In this document: positions 43,196 through 54,600 of the stretch, in pieces
Numbering within the stretch: position 1 is the stretch's first letter
How the letters are laid out: each line of letters starts with the position of its first letter
Source of the DNA: Dactylorhiza incarnata
Taxonomy: Eukaryota; Streptophyta; Magnoliopsida; Asparagales; Orchidaceae
Assembly (NCBI GenBank): GCA_033032865.1
Contig: JAWHQI010000005.1
Coordinates: forward strand, 13,106,001 to 13,170,000
DNA: 64,000 nt
Reading direction: 5' to 3'
Notes under the pieces: generated by a model
Told to the model about the DNA's origin: nothing
The model's input: only the letters and a program-made list of their open reading frames with translations
Databases searched by the model: none
Program-made: the position numbers and the translations under genes

Positions 43196-46100
43196 CAAAT
43201 AAGTCAAACCACCCTATTTAGGATCAATTAGGGTTCAATTGGCCACATTGACTTTCCCCAAGTCCCCTACCCACTAAGGGAGTCCAATGGGTCAACATTG
43301 ACACATTGGGCTCAATCAATTTCACCAATTTGACCAAAGTCAACACTTGGTCAATATTGCCCAAATTGGGTTAATCAAGCCCAATGCTTAATTCCGTTGG
43401 GCTAAGCCCAATTTCAATGTCCCAAATGATTAGTCACCACTGAAATTACATGAAATTCCATCCAATTTCTTGAGCGGGTAACTAGGAGAGAGAAATTGGG
43501 AGTTTTGCCCAATTTGAAGAGAGAGAAAGTGGTCATTCAAGGTGAATTCATGGCATTCAAGACAAATTGACCCTCCATTCTCTCCCAATTGATGAGGATT
43601 CATTCCCTCTATCAGTTATGAGGAGTTTTTTGATGATTTCACGCCAAGTGGAGGTGAATTTCATGGGTGTTTCACATGGCCAAAATTTACCATTAAGGGC
43701 CGTTAATGACATTCAACTTTGTAACCCCCTCTCCCTCAATTGAGCCCTTTATCACGTTAAGAGGTTTGAGAGATGTGAAACACCCATCTTTCCAAGAGTA
43801 TTTTGTGCTCCCTAGCAAGAGATTTCCATAGCCCCCAAAGATCTTCAAGCATCCAAGGTGAACCGACGATCGGCAAGGAAAACAGCCACCTAACAGGTCT
43901 GATCCCCTCCTCCTCCCCTAGTGCATAGATCCTAATCCATTTGGGTCTTGATTCGAGCCAAATTGGGCTCGAATCAAGTTCCCAAAAGGCTCATTTTCGA
44001 GCTCCTTTTTCCCAACTAGAAATCCTCCTTCCGGCCACCTCCGGCCGGCAAACCACCGCGAATCACCTGCCACCACCTCGACGAAGGTGGTGGTGGCAAT
44101 AGCCGACCAGGAGGAGGTGTTGGTGGACGGCAAATCGAGTCTAAAAGTCTCCCAGAATGGGTTTTCGGGGACCATCAGTTTGTTGGTGATGATGACCCAC
44201 AGCCATTAGATCTGGCGCGATCTAATATTCGCAGACCGAAATGATATAATGTATAGGTTATTTAAATTTTGTCACATATTATGCAGTCAATATGAAATAT
44301 GTTACCCTTGGTGTTTATTTTAGTTAAAAATTTCTTTCACTCAATTTGTCCCACTGGATCTCCCTCGGCACCCTTTTTGGTGCAAGGTGTCCCTCGGGCT
44401 AACCAGCTATGTATTTGAGTGCCCCCATTGATCCACTCAGTCAAATGACCTACAAAATTTACCACGTACCTGTCTAGCCATGATTCATATCATATCCAAA
44501 AATCAGAGTTTTTGGATATTATGTTTCTATAATTTTTGTAATAATTTGATAATACATACATGGCTTAAATATAGGGGCTATGTACATCAAAATCCCTCAA
44601 ATCAGATGGCTTGTGGGGATATTATATGGCAATGATAAAATTATTAGCCCATTTGGATTTCATTTGATTTGGTAAATTAGTGTACAACCATGGTCACCTA
44701 GGAAGGTTAGACTCTAGTTCATCAAAAAGTGCACTTAGTGGTTTTAGGTGACTTTTCCTCAACCAAAAGCGGTGAAACTCGGGTAGCAATTTTTTTATCA
44801 AATAATACACCTTCTCAAGTAATTTTAGAGGATTTTGGGTTGTTATGCATGAGAAACCCAGTTCAAACCCTATGGTTACAATTTTGGGTTAATGAAGGAG
44901 ATGGGGACACATCACCTTAGATAAGCTTGAAACTTTGAAAATATCTTCATAGGGTGAATATATACCTTGGAAAATTTTACTGCAATTTTTAGAGTTATTA
45001 TCACCCACTGAATATTTAATAATTAATTTGGTAGATTTCATGTCAAGTGTAAAATATATGGTCATATGTTTTATGAAAGTTATGAAACACAGACAATGAA
45101 CTTTTTTTAATGATGCAATAAGTCTCTGGAAATTTTATTATAATTTTTTGATAAGGTAATTTGGTAGTTCCTTCATAATGTGCCAAAAGTCAACTTCCAT
45201 GCTTTAATTTAATTATGTGGCTTTCTGATATTAAAAAAAGGTTAAATTTAGCCAGAGAATTTTTAGGGTCAGTATAGAGCTGAGGTAATTCTATTACATT
45301 TACTGGATAAAGATTTTTGGTAATTCCTTCACATTGTGCCTAGATTTAATTATAATGAAATAAATTAATTGTGTGGTTATCTGACTTTAGAAAAATGTGA
45401 ATCTTGGTCAGAGAGCCTCTAGGGTGACTAAGGTCCTCCACAAAATTTATTGTAATTTTTTGATGATTACTTTCAGTACTTTGTTCATATAATTGCTAAA
45501 TGTAGCCTTTGTAATTTAATTAATTTATATGGGCTCTTAATCTTGAAAAACAGTAAAAATCAGTTGGAGGACATTGTAGGCCCATTATAATCTCTGAAAA
45601 TTAATTTATGACCTTTGGGTATGTGGAAGTTAAAGTTTCTTCACAAATTTGGGTTGTGCCACAATTAATCATATAATAATTTTCATGGAATTAATTAGGG
45701 AGAAAATATATTTTACTGATTTTCCATCATATTAGTCCATATATAATCTCTGGATATATAATTTGTCATAAGGATACCTTGGAGTCATATGGGACATTCA
45801 TAAACGTTAATCTTTTCCCTTAAGATTGAAGTGGGCAGTGGATAGCCAAAAAGGAGTTTGGTGGCTTAGGGTCTTCCCATGAGTCCTTGGGTATGGATTC
45901 TTCAGCGTGAGGTTATGTAGGTCAACTCTATGGTGGAAGGGGCAAAAGTCCTTTCAAGACCTCCACTAGTTGTGGGTGTGAGTTATATACTCTTAGGTGG
46001 AGTATTGGTGTTCAAGAGAACATTAATACTACCGGTGAATCTTAATCCATTATAGGACTCTAGAGTAACATAAGAGACTGGTGTTGGGTAGTTACCAATA

Positions 46101-47492
46101 AAATTAAGTGTCTTGTGAAAGGGAGGTTTGGGCTACAATCCCATCGTACCTCCTAGTACCGCTGCGAGCCCCTCACAGGGTAGACCTCGGGAAGTCTAAG
46201 ACTAACCCTTAAACTGATAGGGCATATAACAAGGAAAGATTAATCTAATTACAAGTTATCAGTACACACACACACACACACACCTTTGTTAAGGGTAGAT
46301 AGTTTGGTTTGTCTAGTCCTGCGAGCAATGGGCTCAGTGTGGGTTTAATGAAGGAATTTGTTGCGAGTTGTCGCTTAGTGTTTGTTAGAATGGACTAGTT
46401 AGTCTGGTGTGCCGATGGCTCAAGAGTTCAATTATAGCATATGTTCTTGTGCATATAAATGGTGGGTCATCGGTATTGGGCAGTCATTCACACTGACGTC
46501 AATATGTTGGTTCGGCAAGTGTGAGTATTTACTTAGCCAAGAAAAGACTGGTGGATTCTAGCATTAGTACAAGAGGCTCCATAGCACCTGGCTAGGGTAC
46601 CGAGTAGTATGTAAGGGCTAGGTTGGGTAGTGTGAATACTGGCCTAGGAGTGGGCTGGCATAACCCACTATCTCCGTTTGCCACAACGGGAGGCTCCTGA
46701 GAGTTTAGCTAACCCCAAAACTGGGAAACTAAAGGTCTGTGCGCATAGAGTCGTATGGGTGAGTTGCATTGGTGTGAAACATAATCATTAAACCTTGCAT
46801 AATATTTCATATCATACATAACATTGCATACAACCTATACCCCCATCGTATAAATTATTATGGGATCTTTTATACAATTGGCCTTGCAAAATGACCCCTT
46901 AATTTATAAGCTTGTATGGGCATTCTTATAAGTTAAGGTTACCTTTCTCTTGATAGCTGTTTTACCATTTATTATACTGCTTTATTATTGTCTTTTCATA
47001 TACTATTACCTTACTATTGTTATACCATAATTGTGTAAAGTAGGCCATGTATAAATAACTTTAGTATATGCTTTTTGGGAGTAAAATCCGCCGCCATCTA
47101 CTTGTACTTCTACTTTAATGTCCTCCTCTTCATTCCTCCCACTCGGTGCCTTGGAGTCACCGGGGGAGGGGTGGGGGATTGGCTTAGTCTTTTGACTAAC
47201 GGTCAGATGTGACCTAACATCACAGGGGCTCTAAATGGGAGACAGGGAGCTTCCTGGGAGATCCAGCGCAACAAGGGTACGATGCAGGTGAGGTGAGCAA
47301 GCCTAGTTTGGCAGCAGCAGCAGCGACCGCAGGATCCATGAGTGTTTAGTATTTATTACTCCCGCAAGAAATTTGTAGTGAGTACAATGTGTACTGGGCT
47401 GGAGCCCTTTTATTTTCAGTATTTTTTATCGTGGACTATTATGTGATATTTTATATATATCACCTTGTGATGTGGACTTAATCTTATATCTT
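43196..47492. other. Unclassified sequence between R1 and R6
   Basis: 4.3 kb without a supportable gene. 43,240-43,480 is rich in CCAATTTGGG and TTGGGCTAAGCCCAA words. 43,900-44,180 is GC-richer with a short minus-strand ORF of 85 codons that resembles nothing I know. 44,230-45,800 is AT-rich. 45,800-46,760 has moderate GC, with a (CA)11 run at 46,262-46,283. 47,150-47,340 has a (GCA)5 run. The make-up is like a long, old LTR (a Tekay/Del-type LTR would fit in size), but no LTR edge, primer site or protein was seen. Confidence 0.4.
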
Positions 47493-47914
47493 TGAAAGAA
47501 TATAAGGTTTGTAGTCTAAGTCACCTAGAGGGGGGTGAATAGGTCTTTTAAATTTTACTTGATTAGCTTTAGCTGTTTTCAGAGTTGGTTCAAGCAAATC
47601 AGCAAACACAGAAAGCACACAATAATTTATAGTGTTTCCCCAAAGACAGTGTGTCTATAGGTAGTCCACTTTCCCCCTCCACCCTTCTAACAGTGTGTTA
47701 GACAGGGCCAACTTCTCCAAACTCGACTCAAAGAGCTTACAACACAAGTTCCTCAGAACTTCTCAGATCAAGAATGATCCTACCTCAGGACACAAGTCCC
47801 TACAACTCAGAGCTATCACCAGCTCCTACCTCAGGCACAGCTGCCCTACAAACTCAGAGGATAACACCGCCTATAGCTCATACAAGAATGTCCTATAACT
47901 CAGACCTCTCCTAG
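47493..47914 (-). repeat. R6 3' LTR, R-U5 side
   Basis: 422 bp up to the R7 insertion (left duplication cctag, 47,910-47,914). It contains GGGGGGTGAATAGG (near 47,532) and the start of a degenerate repeat of CCTACAACTCAGA words (47,730-47,905) that resumes at 53,379-53,560 beyond R7. Confidence 0.85.
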
Positions 47915-48013
47915 TGTACAACCCCGATATTCGCCGAGCATACTCCCGAAGGCTCATCAGAGCATCACAGTAGCATTGACCCATACAGGAAGGGAGGTGG
48001 AGGCCAAGGGGGG

Positions 48014-48636
48014 AGGGGGGCGAGCCCGGGCTGCTGCCCGGGGGGTCGCCCCCGCTTCCCAGCTAAGGGGGGCGAGCCCGGGCTGCTGCCCGGGGGCTCA
48101 CCCCCGCTCCCCACCCAGGGGGGCGAGCCCGGGCTGCTGCCCGGGGGCTCGCCCCCGCTCCCCACCAAGGGGGGCGAGCCCGGGCTGCTGCCCGGGGGCT
48201 CGCCCCCGCTCCCACCCAAGGGGGGCGAGCCCGGGCTGCTGCCCGGGGGCTCGCCCCCGCTCCCACCCAAGGGGGGCGAGCCCGGGCTGCTGCCCGGGGG
48301 CTCGCCCCCGCTCCCCACCAAGGGGGGCGAGCCCGGGCTGCAGCCCGGGGGCTCGCCCCCGCTCCCCACCAAGGGGGGCGAGCCCGGGCTGCTGCCCGGG
48401 GGCTCGCCCCCGATCCCCACCAAGGGGGGGCGAGCCCGGGCTGTTGCCCGGGGGCTCTCCCCCCGCTTCCCATCCAAGGGGGGCGAGCCCGGGCTGCTAC
48501 CCGGGGGCTCGCCCCCACTCCCCATCTAAGGGGGGCGAGCCCGGGCTGCTGCCCGGGGGCTCACCCCCGCTCCCAACCAAGGGGGGGCGAGCCCGGGCTG
48601 TTGCCCGGGGGCTCGCCCCCGCTCCCAACATTGAGG
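48014..48636. repeat. 51-bp GC-rich palindromic array, R7 5' LTR
   Basis: Twelve units with GCGAGCCCGGG starting at 48,020, 48,072, 48,123, 48,174, 48,225, 48,276, 48,327, 48,378, 48,430, 48,483, 48,535 and 48,587. In each, GGGGCGAGCCCGGG and CCCGGGGGCTCGCCCC flank a CTGCTG-like loop, an almost perfect hairpin. A unit gains one or two bases mainly in its G or C runs. GC content is extreme. Confidence 0.95.
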
Positions 48637-48920
48637 GGCGAGAGGAGGAGGGGCGAGCCCCCCTCTCGCCCCCCCCCCCCCCCCACGTCCAAGGAAGGGG
48701 CGAGCTTCTCTCGCCCCCACGCCCAGTAGGGGGGCGAGCCCTGGAGGGCATTCGGTCTGCGTTTAACGCCGTGGAACGATGGGATTTGGCTATTCGCAGT
48801 CCAGTTTTGGCTATTCGCAGTCCAAGAGCAGCGGGATTTGGCTATCTGCAGCCCAGTTTAAGGGTATTTTGGTAATCTGGCAGACCAGTTTTCGGCTATT
48901 TGCAGCCCAACTTCAGAAAT

Positions 48921-48930
48921 CCTATAAATA
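48921..48930 (+). promoter_or_regulatory. R7 TATA box, 5' LTR
   Basis: CCTATAAATA, about 285 bp after the palindromic array. The 3' LTR copy is at 53,047-53,056. Confidence 0.8.
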
Positions 48931-49271
48931 GGACCAAGGGGCACCATTTGGGGGGATCTCATTCTAGGCTAGCTCTCTCCCTCTCTCTCCCCCCACTTTC
49001 TCTCTCTAGTGGGTGAGGAGAGCCTCAAGTGGTGCCCAAGCTTAGTAGTGGCTTGGGAGGGGAAGTTACTAAGGGGCTTCCGGGTATGTGGCGGGACCTC
49101 CCCACTAAGCCCTTGGTCCAGTTCCTAGTTCCAACACCTTCAACCTATAGCTCTCCCTTGGGAAGAGTAAGGATTGGTCGCCCCTCGGCTAGCTGAGGGC
49201 CCCGAACTCCACAGAGACTAAGTCTTGTTCGCAAGTCTCGGTTTCAACAAATGGTGCGGTGAGCGTGGAGT

Positions 49272-50605
49272 GTGACCGATTCAAGAAACTCTCAAGTTGA
49301 GCTCCATGGCTGGAGGTGGAGTATCCGACCCAGGTCGCTCGCAACCCCAGTGGATGGAGCGACGTTGGAGATATTTGAAAATTTCAGGCAAGAGATCCTG
49401 CAGACCATGCAGCTAACTTTCGCCACGATAGGCGAAGGCATGAGAGGAGGTGGTCTGGAGGTCTCGCCCCAGCAAGTAGGTGAGAGCCCTCTTGGCCAGC
49501 AGGCCAGGACGCGAGTACCAGTGGGGGGGAGTGGGGAGGTGCCATACCCCCACTCGCCCCGCCCCAATCCCAAGGGGGAGAGTGGGGAAGTCCCATACCC
49601 CCATTCGCCCAGCCCCGGGGGAGGGAGCTCCGGAGGGGGGCATCCTCCCAGCTCGCCCAGCCCCCAAGGGGGGCGAGCAACGGAAGTCCTTTTTGTGAGC
49701 TGATCCTCTCGGCCCCGGTTCCAGAGGGCTTCGGAAGGTTGAAGATGTCTCACTACTCCGGCACGGATGACCCCGTCTTACACCTGCTGTGGTTTGAGGA
49801 CATGGTCTCCATTAGGCCCATAACGGACGCTTTCAAGTGTCTACTCTTCGCGACAACTCTGAAAGAGAAAGCTAGAGATTGGTTGCACCACCTCCCTGCG
49901 GGATCCATCTACGCTTTTGAAGACTTGCGCCGAGCTTTTCTGCTACGCTTCTCGACGTCAAGAAAGAGGAAGAAAGATGCCGAAGCACTTTTCAAGATCA
50001 AGCAAGAGCCAGAGGAGTCGCTGGCTCACTATCTGGAACGGTTCAGGGAGGAGGTTCTCCTCGTCCAAGAAGTGCCCGGGTACGCCCTCAAGCTCGCCTT
50101 CACGTTGGGGCTGCGGGAGGGCTTCTTCAAGATGGACCTCAAGAGAAGAGCTCCTTCGTCCTTTGAAGAGTTGATGGAAAGGGTGGCAGAAGAAGTCGAG
50201 AGTGAGGAGGCCAACCCGGAGTTCGCGAGAAGGCTGGCCAAGCTGAGTGAGCCAGAGGCAAGGCAGCAGGGGGGAAGAGTAGGGGCTCCCAAGAGAAAGT
50301 TCGACCATGAGGAAGACAACTTCCAGGAAGAGGGGGTTGACCTCCCTAGGTGGGGGCAGAGACCAAGGGCATCCCCTCCACCGCCTCAACAGACCATGGC
50401 GATTGGCTGGGAAAAAAGAAGGAGAGTCAGAAAAGCAGGAAGAAGAGGAAGAGGGGGTAGGGTGGAGTTACCCTATTGTGACCTGCACGATGAGGAAGGC
50501 CACGCGGCGACCACCTGCCCTGAGTTCTTGGAATTGAAGGAAGCAAGGGGTTTGGTGCAGCAACAACAACCAAATGGGAACGAGCGAGATCACCCTCAGC
50601 AGTAG
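49272..50605 (+). CDS. R7 Gag, with an N-terminal frameshift
   Basis: The main ORF (49,739-50,605, 288 codons) has a Ty3-type Gag capsid: SHYSGTDDPVLHLLWFEDM, EKARDWLHHLPAGSIYAFED, RRAFLLRF and EPEESLAHYLERFREEVLLV. It ends with a basic stretch and a zinc motif CDLHDEEGHAATTC (C-x2-H-x4-H-x4-C, near residues 247-260), as in Tat-lineage Gags. An upstream open stretch (49,272-49,703) in another frame holds a coiled N-terminal segment (EIFENFRQEILQTMQLTFAT) and then GC-rich proline repeats; the frame changes near 49,620-49,680. Codons before the ATG at 49,739 (FCELILSAPVPEGFGRLK) also look coding. Gag would form particles using enzymes supplied by another element. Confidence 0.85.
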
Positions 50606-50706
50606 GAGACCAAGTTTGTTTAAGTGCTTAGTTTCTTCTCTCCACCCTTAAGTTCATGTAGCGTGGTTGTTTACTTAGTTTTTTCTTGCATGTAATGTGA
50701 TGATTA
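50606..50706. other. R7 post-gag spacer
   Basis: About 100 bp of AT-richer sequence between the Gag stop and the minisatellite. Nothing recognised. Confidence 0.6.
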
Positions 50707-51900
50707 ATGTAGTGAAAGTTTTCAAATACTTAGCCCCGATGCTGGCCCGCTGACCATGCTCCCATCAAGCTGGCAGGTCCGAGGATCCCTCGGTGGCAGG
50801 AAAGTCCCAAGTACTTAGTCTCGATGCTGGCCCGCTGACCAGGCTCCCATCAAGCTGGCAGGTCCGAGGATCGCTCGGTGGCAGGAAAGTCCCAAGAACT
50901 TAGTCCCGATGCTGGCCCGCTGACCAGGCTCCCATCAAGCTGGCAGGTCCGAGGATCGCTCGGAGGAAGGAAAGTCTCAAGGTACCTAGCCCCGACGCTG
51001 GCCCACTGACCAGGCTCCCATCAAGCTGGCAGGTCCGAGGATCACTCGGTGGCAGGAAAGTCCCAAGTACTTAGTCCCGATGCTTGCCCGCTGACCAGGC
51101 TCCCATCAAGCTGGCAGGTCCGAGGATCGCTCGGTGGCAGGAAATTCCCAAGTACTTAGTCCCGATGCTGGCCCGCTGACTAGGCTCCCATCATGCTGGC
51201 AGGTCTGAGGATCGCTCGGAGGCAGGAAAATCTCAAGGTACCTAGCCCCGATGCTGGTCCGCTGACCAGGCTCCCATCAAGCTGGCAGGTCCGAGGATCG
51301 CTCGGTGGTAGGAAAGTCCCAAGTACTTAGTCCCGATGCTGGCCCGCTGACCAGGCTCCCATCAAGCTGGCAGGTCCGAGGATCGCTCGGTGGCAGGAAA
51401 GTCCCAAGTACTTAGTCCCGATGCTGGCCCGCTGACCAGGCTCCCATCAAGCTGGCAGGTCCGAGGATCGCTCGGAGGCAGGAATGTCTCAAGGTACCTA
51501 GACCCGATGCTGGCCCGCTGACCAGGTTCCCATCAAGCTGGCAGGTCTGAGGATCGCTCGGTGGCAGGAAAGTCTCAAAAGACTTAGTCCTGATGCTGGC
51601 CCGCTGACCAGGCTCCCATCAAGCTGGCAGGTCCGAGGATCGCTCGGTGGCAGGAAAGTCCCAAGTACTTATTCTCGATGCTGGCCCACTGACCAGGCTC
51701 CCATCAAGCTGGCAGGTCCGAGGATCGCTCGGTGGCAGGAAAGTCCCAAGTACTTAGTCCCGATGCTGGCCCGCTGACCAGGCTCCCATCAAGCTGGAAG
51801 GTCCGAGGATCGCTCGGTGGCAGGAAAGTCCCAAGTACTTAGTCCCCATGCTGACCTGCTGACCAGGCTCCCACCTAGCTGGCAGGGTCAGGAACCGCTC
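50707..51900. repeat. 85-bp minisatellite with 256-bp higher-order period in R7
   Basis: Fourteen units; the GATGCTGGCCCGCTGACC core starts at 50,738, 50,823, 50,908, 50,994, 51,079, 51,164, 51,250, 51,335, 51,420, 51,506, 51,592, 51,677, 51,762 and 51,847. Most joints read CCCAAGTACTTAGT. The joints before the units at 50,994, 51,250 and 51,506 read TCTCAAGGTACCTAG with CGGAGG before them. The variant thus recurs every 256 bp, three times, showing growth by trimer blocks. The last unit is divergent. Confidence 0.95.
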
Positions 51901-52111
51901 AGTGGCCGAAAATTCTCTTAAGTGTTTTTCCCCCAAGGTGGCTCTGCTAGCCGGGCTCTCTCTAGCCGGCAAGGTTGGGGGACCTCTCGGGGAGGTGTTG
52001 TGGCTTTTCCAAGATAGCACCAATAACCGGATTCCCAGCGACACTCGTCGAATATGCAGGGTTGGACATTTCTTTTCGAGCGTGAGCCACGCTCAAAAAG
52101 AGCGGAGATTG

Positions 52112-53373
52112 TGTACAACCCCGATATTCGCCGAGCATACTCCCGAAGGCTCATCGGAGCATCACGGTAGCATTGACCCATACAGGAAGGGAGGTGGAGG
52201 CCAAGGGGGGAGGGGGCGAGCCCGGGTTGCTGCCCGGGGGCTCGACCCCGCTTCCCAGCTAAGGGTGGCGAGCCCGGGCTGCTGCTCGGGGGCTCGCCCC
52301 CTCTCCCCACCAAGGGGGGCGAGCCCGGGCTGCTGCCCGGGGGCTCGCCCCCGGCTCCCCACCAAGGGGGGCGAGCCCGGGCTGCTGCCCGGGGGCTCAC
52401 CCCCGCTCCCACCCAAGGGGGGTGAGCCCGGGATGCTGCCCGGGGGCTCGCCCCCGCTCCCCACCAAGGGGGGCGAGCCCGGGATGCTGCCCGGGGGCTC
52501 TCCCCCTCTCCCCGCCAAGGGGGCGAGCCCGGGCTGCTGCCCGGGGACTCACCCGCGCTCCCCACCATGGGGGGGCGAGCCCGGGCTGCTTCACGGGGGC
52601 TCGCCCCCGCTCCCCACCAATGGGGGGCGAGCCCGGGCTGCTGCCCGGGGGCTCGCCCCCGCTCCCCATCCAAGGGGGCGAGCCCGGGTTGCTGCCCGGG
52701 GGCTCGCCCCCGCTCTCAACCAAGGGGGGCGAGCTCGGGCTGCTGCCCTGGGGCTCGCCCCCGCTCCCAACATTGAGGGGCGAGAGGAGGAGGGCGAGCC
52801 CCCCTCTCGCCCCCCCCCCCCCCCCCCCCCCACGTCCAAGGAAGGGGCGAGCTTCTCTCGCCCCCACGCCCAGTAGGGGGGCGAGCCCAGGAGGGCATTC
52901 GGTCTGCGTTTAGCATCGTGGAACGACGGGATTTGGCTATTCGCAGTCCAAGAGCAGCGGGATTTGGCTATCTGCAGCCCAGTTCAAGGGTATTTTGGTA
53001 ATCTGGCAGACCATTTTTCGGCTATTTGCAGCCCAACTTCAGAAATCCTATAAATAGGACCAAGGGGCACCATTTGGGGGGATATCATTCTAGGCTAGCT
53101 CTCTCCCTCTCTCTCCCCCCACTTTCTCTCTAGTGGGTGAGGAGAGCCTCAAGTGGTGCCCAAGCTTAGTAGTGGCTTGGGAGGGGAAGTTCCTAAGGGG
53201 CTTCCGGGTATATGGCGGGACCTCCCCACTAAGCCCTTGGTCCAGTTCCTAGTTCCAACACCTTCAACCTAGAGCTCTCCCTTGGGAGGAGTAAGGATTG
53301 GTCGCCCCTCGGCTAGCTGAGGGCCCCGAACTCCACAGAGACTAAGTCTTGTTCGCAAGTCTCGGTTTCAACA
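52112..53373 (+). repeat. R7 3' LTR
   Basis: 1,262 bp, with 11 palindromic units (first at 52,216, last at 52,729), a poly-C run longer than in the 5' LTR (52,811-52,830) and one fewer TTTGGCTATTCGCAG word. The ends match the 5' LTR. Confidence 0.93.
52210..52777. repeat. 51-bp GC-rich palindromic array, R7 3' LTR
   Basis: Eleven units starting at 52,216, 52,268, 52,319, 52,371, 52,422, 52,473, 52,523, 52,575, 52,627, 52,678 and 52,729. Unit-to-unit substitutions differ from those of the 5' LTR array, so the two arrays have changed separately since insertion. Confidence 0.95.
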
Positions 53374-54585
53374 CCCAGGTCCTACCACTCAGAGGACTCC
53401 TCCTCCTACAGCTCAGACTAGCTCCTGGTCCTACCTCAGGCTGTTAAGCCCTACCTCAGATCTGCTGCAGATCGTACACTCAGGCCTTCAGCCCTACAGC
53501 TCAGAACCCTCAGGTTCCTACAAACTCAGACCAAATGGTCTTACAGCTCAGGAAAGATGCCCTACAGATAAATGATTTTGAAATTTATTCTACAGTAGAG
53601 GTACTCTCCTGTAGATCCTGCACTGACTGTGCTTCCTGTTGCTGAAGATGTTGATTACAACAAATAACTTGATCTTCCTCTTCGATAGAGTGATGGAAGA
53701 TCACCTTGCTCCTTCTTGCAAAGGAGCTCACATTCTTTCTCTGTTATCTTCTTCTTCTTGTTCATTGAGCAGGAGGAAGAAGACGAGAGCTTCAGCCGTC
53801 AATGTAACAGTTGATCTGTTCTTCACACAACGGATGATCGGGGTAGTTGGTTTCAAATGTGCCTTAACAGTTCCTTTTATACATCTCTGATCTTCAACGG
53901 CTCTTAGCTGATCTGCTGAGAGGTATGAGAGAAGCCGGTGGACCCCGCACAGCTATCCTACAACTAGTCCTAGCCGCAGATCCCGCCGCCCTACTTTTCC
54001 ATAGAGAAGGACAGCGCTCGATGAACGTGGAACACTCTACGTCCGACAAACCAGCTGTCCCCTGCGATCGACGATCTTGCCAGCTTAGTGCTCGACAAAC
54101 TTGCCTTGTGTGTCATCTCAGCGGATCCGCTGAGACGGCTCCTCGTCTCAGCGTTTGTCGAACAGCGTTCAGCGTTCGACGATCTTGTCTAGTGTGTCTT
54201 CTCAGCGGCTTCAGCTTTGATCTCGTCTCAGCGGTCGACGAACGGCGTTCAGCGTTCGACGAATGTCGAGCCCAGCTCGACGACCACGCTGATTCTCAGC
54301 GTATAATGAACTTCTCAGTGGAGGCACCTTCTTCTCAGCGGATACGCTGAGACGGCTCCTCGTCTCAGCGGTTTTGCCCCCCTCGTCTCAGCGGTTCGGC
54401 TGAGACAAAACTTCATCTTTTGGAAGATGATTTATCCACATCTAAGGGCATGTTTGGCACTTTCTTTTGAGTCACCTGCACCTGTATATCTTACACAAGT
54501 ATAGCTCATCAAATACAATATGTCCTTAGCATTGAGAGTGATGCCTCTTCAAATCAAGGTACTATTGAGGGCAATATACCAAACA
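53374..54585 (-). repeat. R6 3' LTR, U3 side
   Basis: It resumes after R7 (right duplication cccag at 53,374-53,378). It has CCTAC(A/C)(A/G)CTCAGA-like degenerate repeats to 53,560, a TATA box (minus strand GTATAAAAGG, 53,873-53,882) and the U3 word array (54,009-54,406). It ends ACCAAACA. The joined LTR is about 1,629 bp. Confidence 0.85.
54009..54406. promoter_or_regulatory. U3 CTCAGCGG / TTCGACGA word array, R6 LTR
   Basis: Two word types alternate: CTCAGCGG with its complement-like CGCTGAGAC, and GTTCGACGA with GTCGAAC. The inverted repeat CTCAGCGGTTCGGCTGAGAC at 54,387-54,406 recurs with one change at 57,853-57,872, upstream of the R6 extra ORF. TATA lies about 130 bp downstream in element orientation. 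Confidence 0.72.
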
Positions 54586-54600
54586 ATCTCCCCCTATTTG
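54586..54600 (-). other. R6 polypurine tract
   Basis: The minus strand reads CAAATAGGGGGAGAT, identical to R3 and R4. Confidence 0.9.

Larger units (their letters stand above)
47915..49249 (+). repeat. R7 5' LTR
   Basis: It starts TGTACAACCCCGATATTCGC and ends GGTTTCAACA. It holds 12 units of a 51-53-bp GC-rich palindromic repeat, a poly-C run (about 48,669-48,683), four TTTGGCTATTCGCAGTCC-like words (48,780-48,910) and a TATA box. Long ORFs on both strands here come from the repeat and are not genes. Confidence 0.93.
47915..53373 (+). mobile_element. R7: gag-only LTR element (TR-GAG type)
   Basis: LTRs of 1,335 bp (47,915-49,249) and 1,262 bp (52,112-53,373), TG to CA, flanked by cctag and cccag (5-bp duplication with one difference). 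The interior of 2.9 kb encodes only a Ty3/gypsy-type Gag on the plus strand and then a large 85-bp minisatellite. No protease, RT or integrase. A purine-rich AAAAAGAGCGGAGATT lies just before the 3' LTR. A likely primer site follows the 5' LTR (TGGTGCGGTGAGCG at 49,252) but I could not assign its tRNA. It is very GC-rich compared with all neighbours. Confidence 0.92.

Noticed and set aside
43918..44175. 85-codon minus-strand ORF as a host gene
   Set aside because: Short, no domain, no gene context and in unclassified sequence.
47976..48875. Long ORFs on both strands in the GC-rich array (also 51,902-52,916)
   Set aside because: The 51-bp unit is a multiple of three and has few stop codons, so both strands stay open. 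The products are pure repeat and lie in LTRs.
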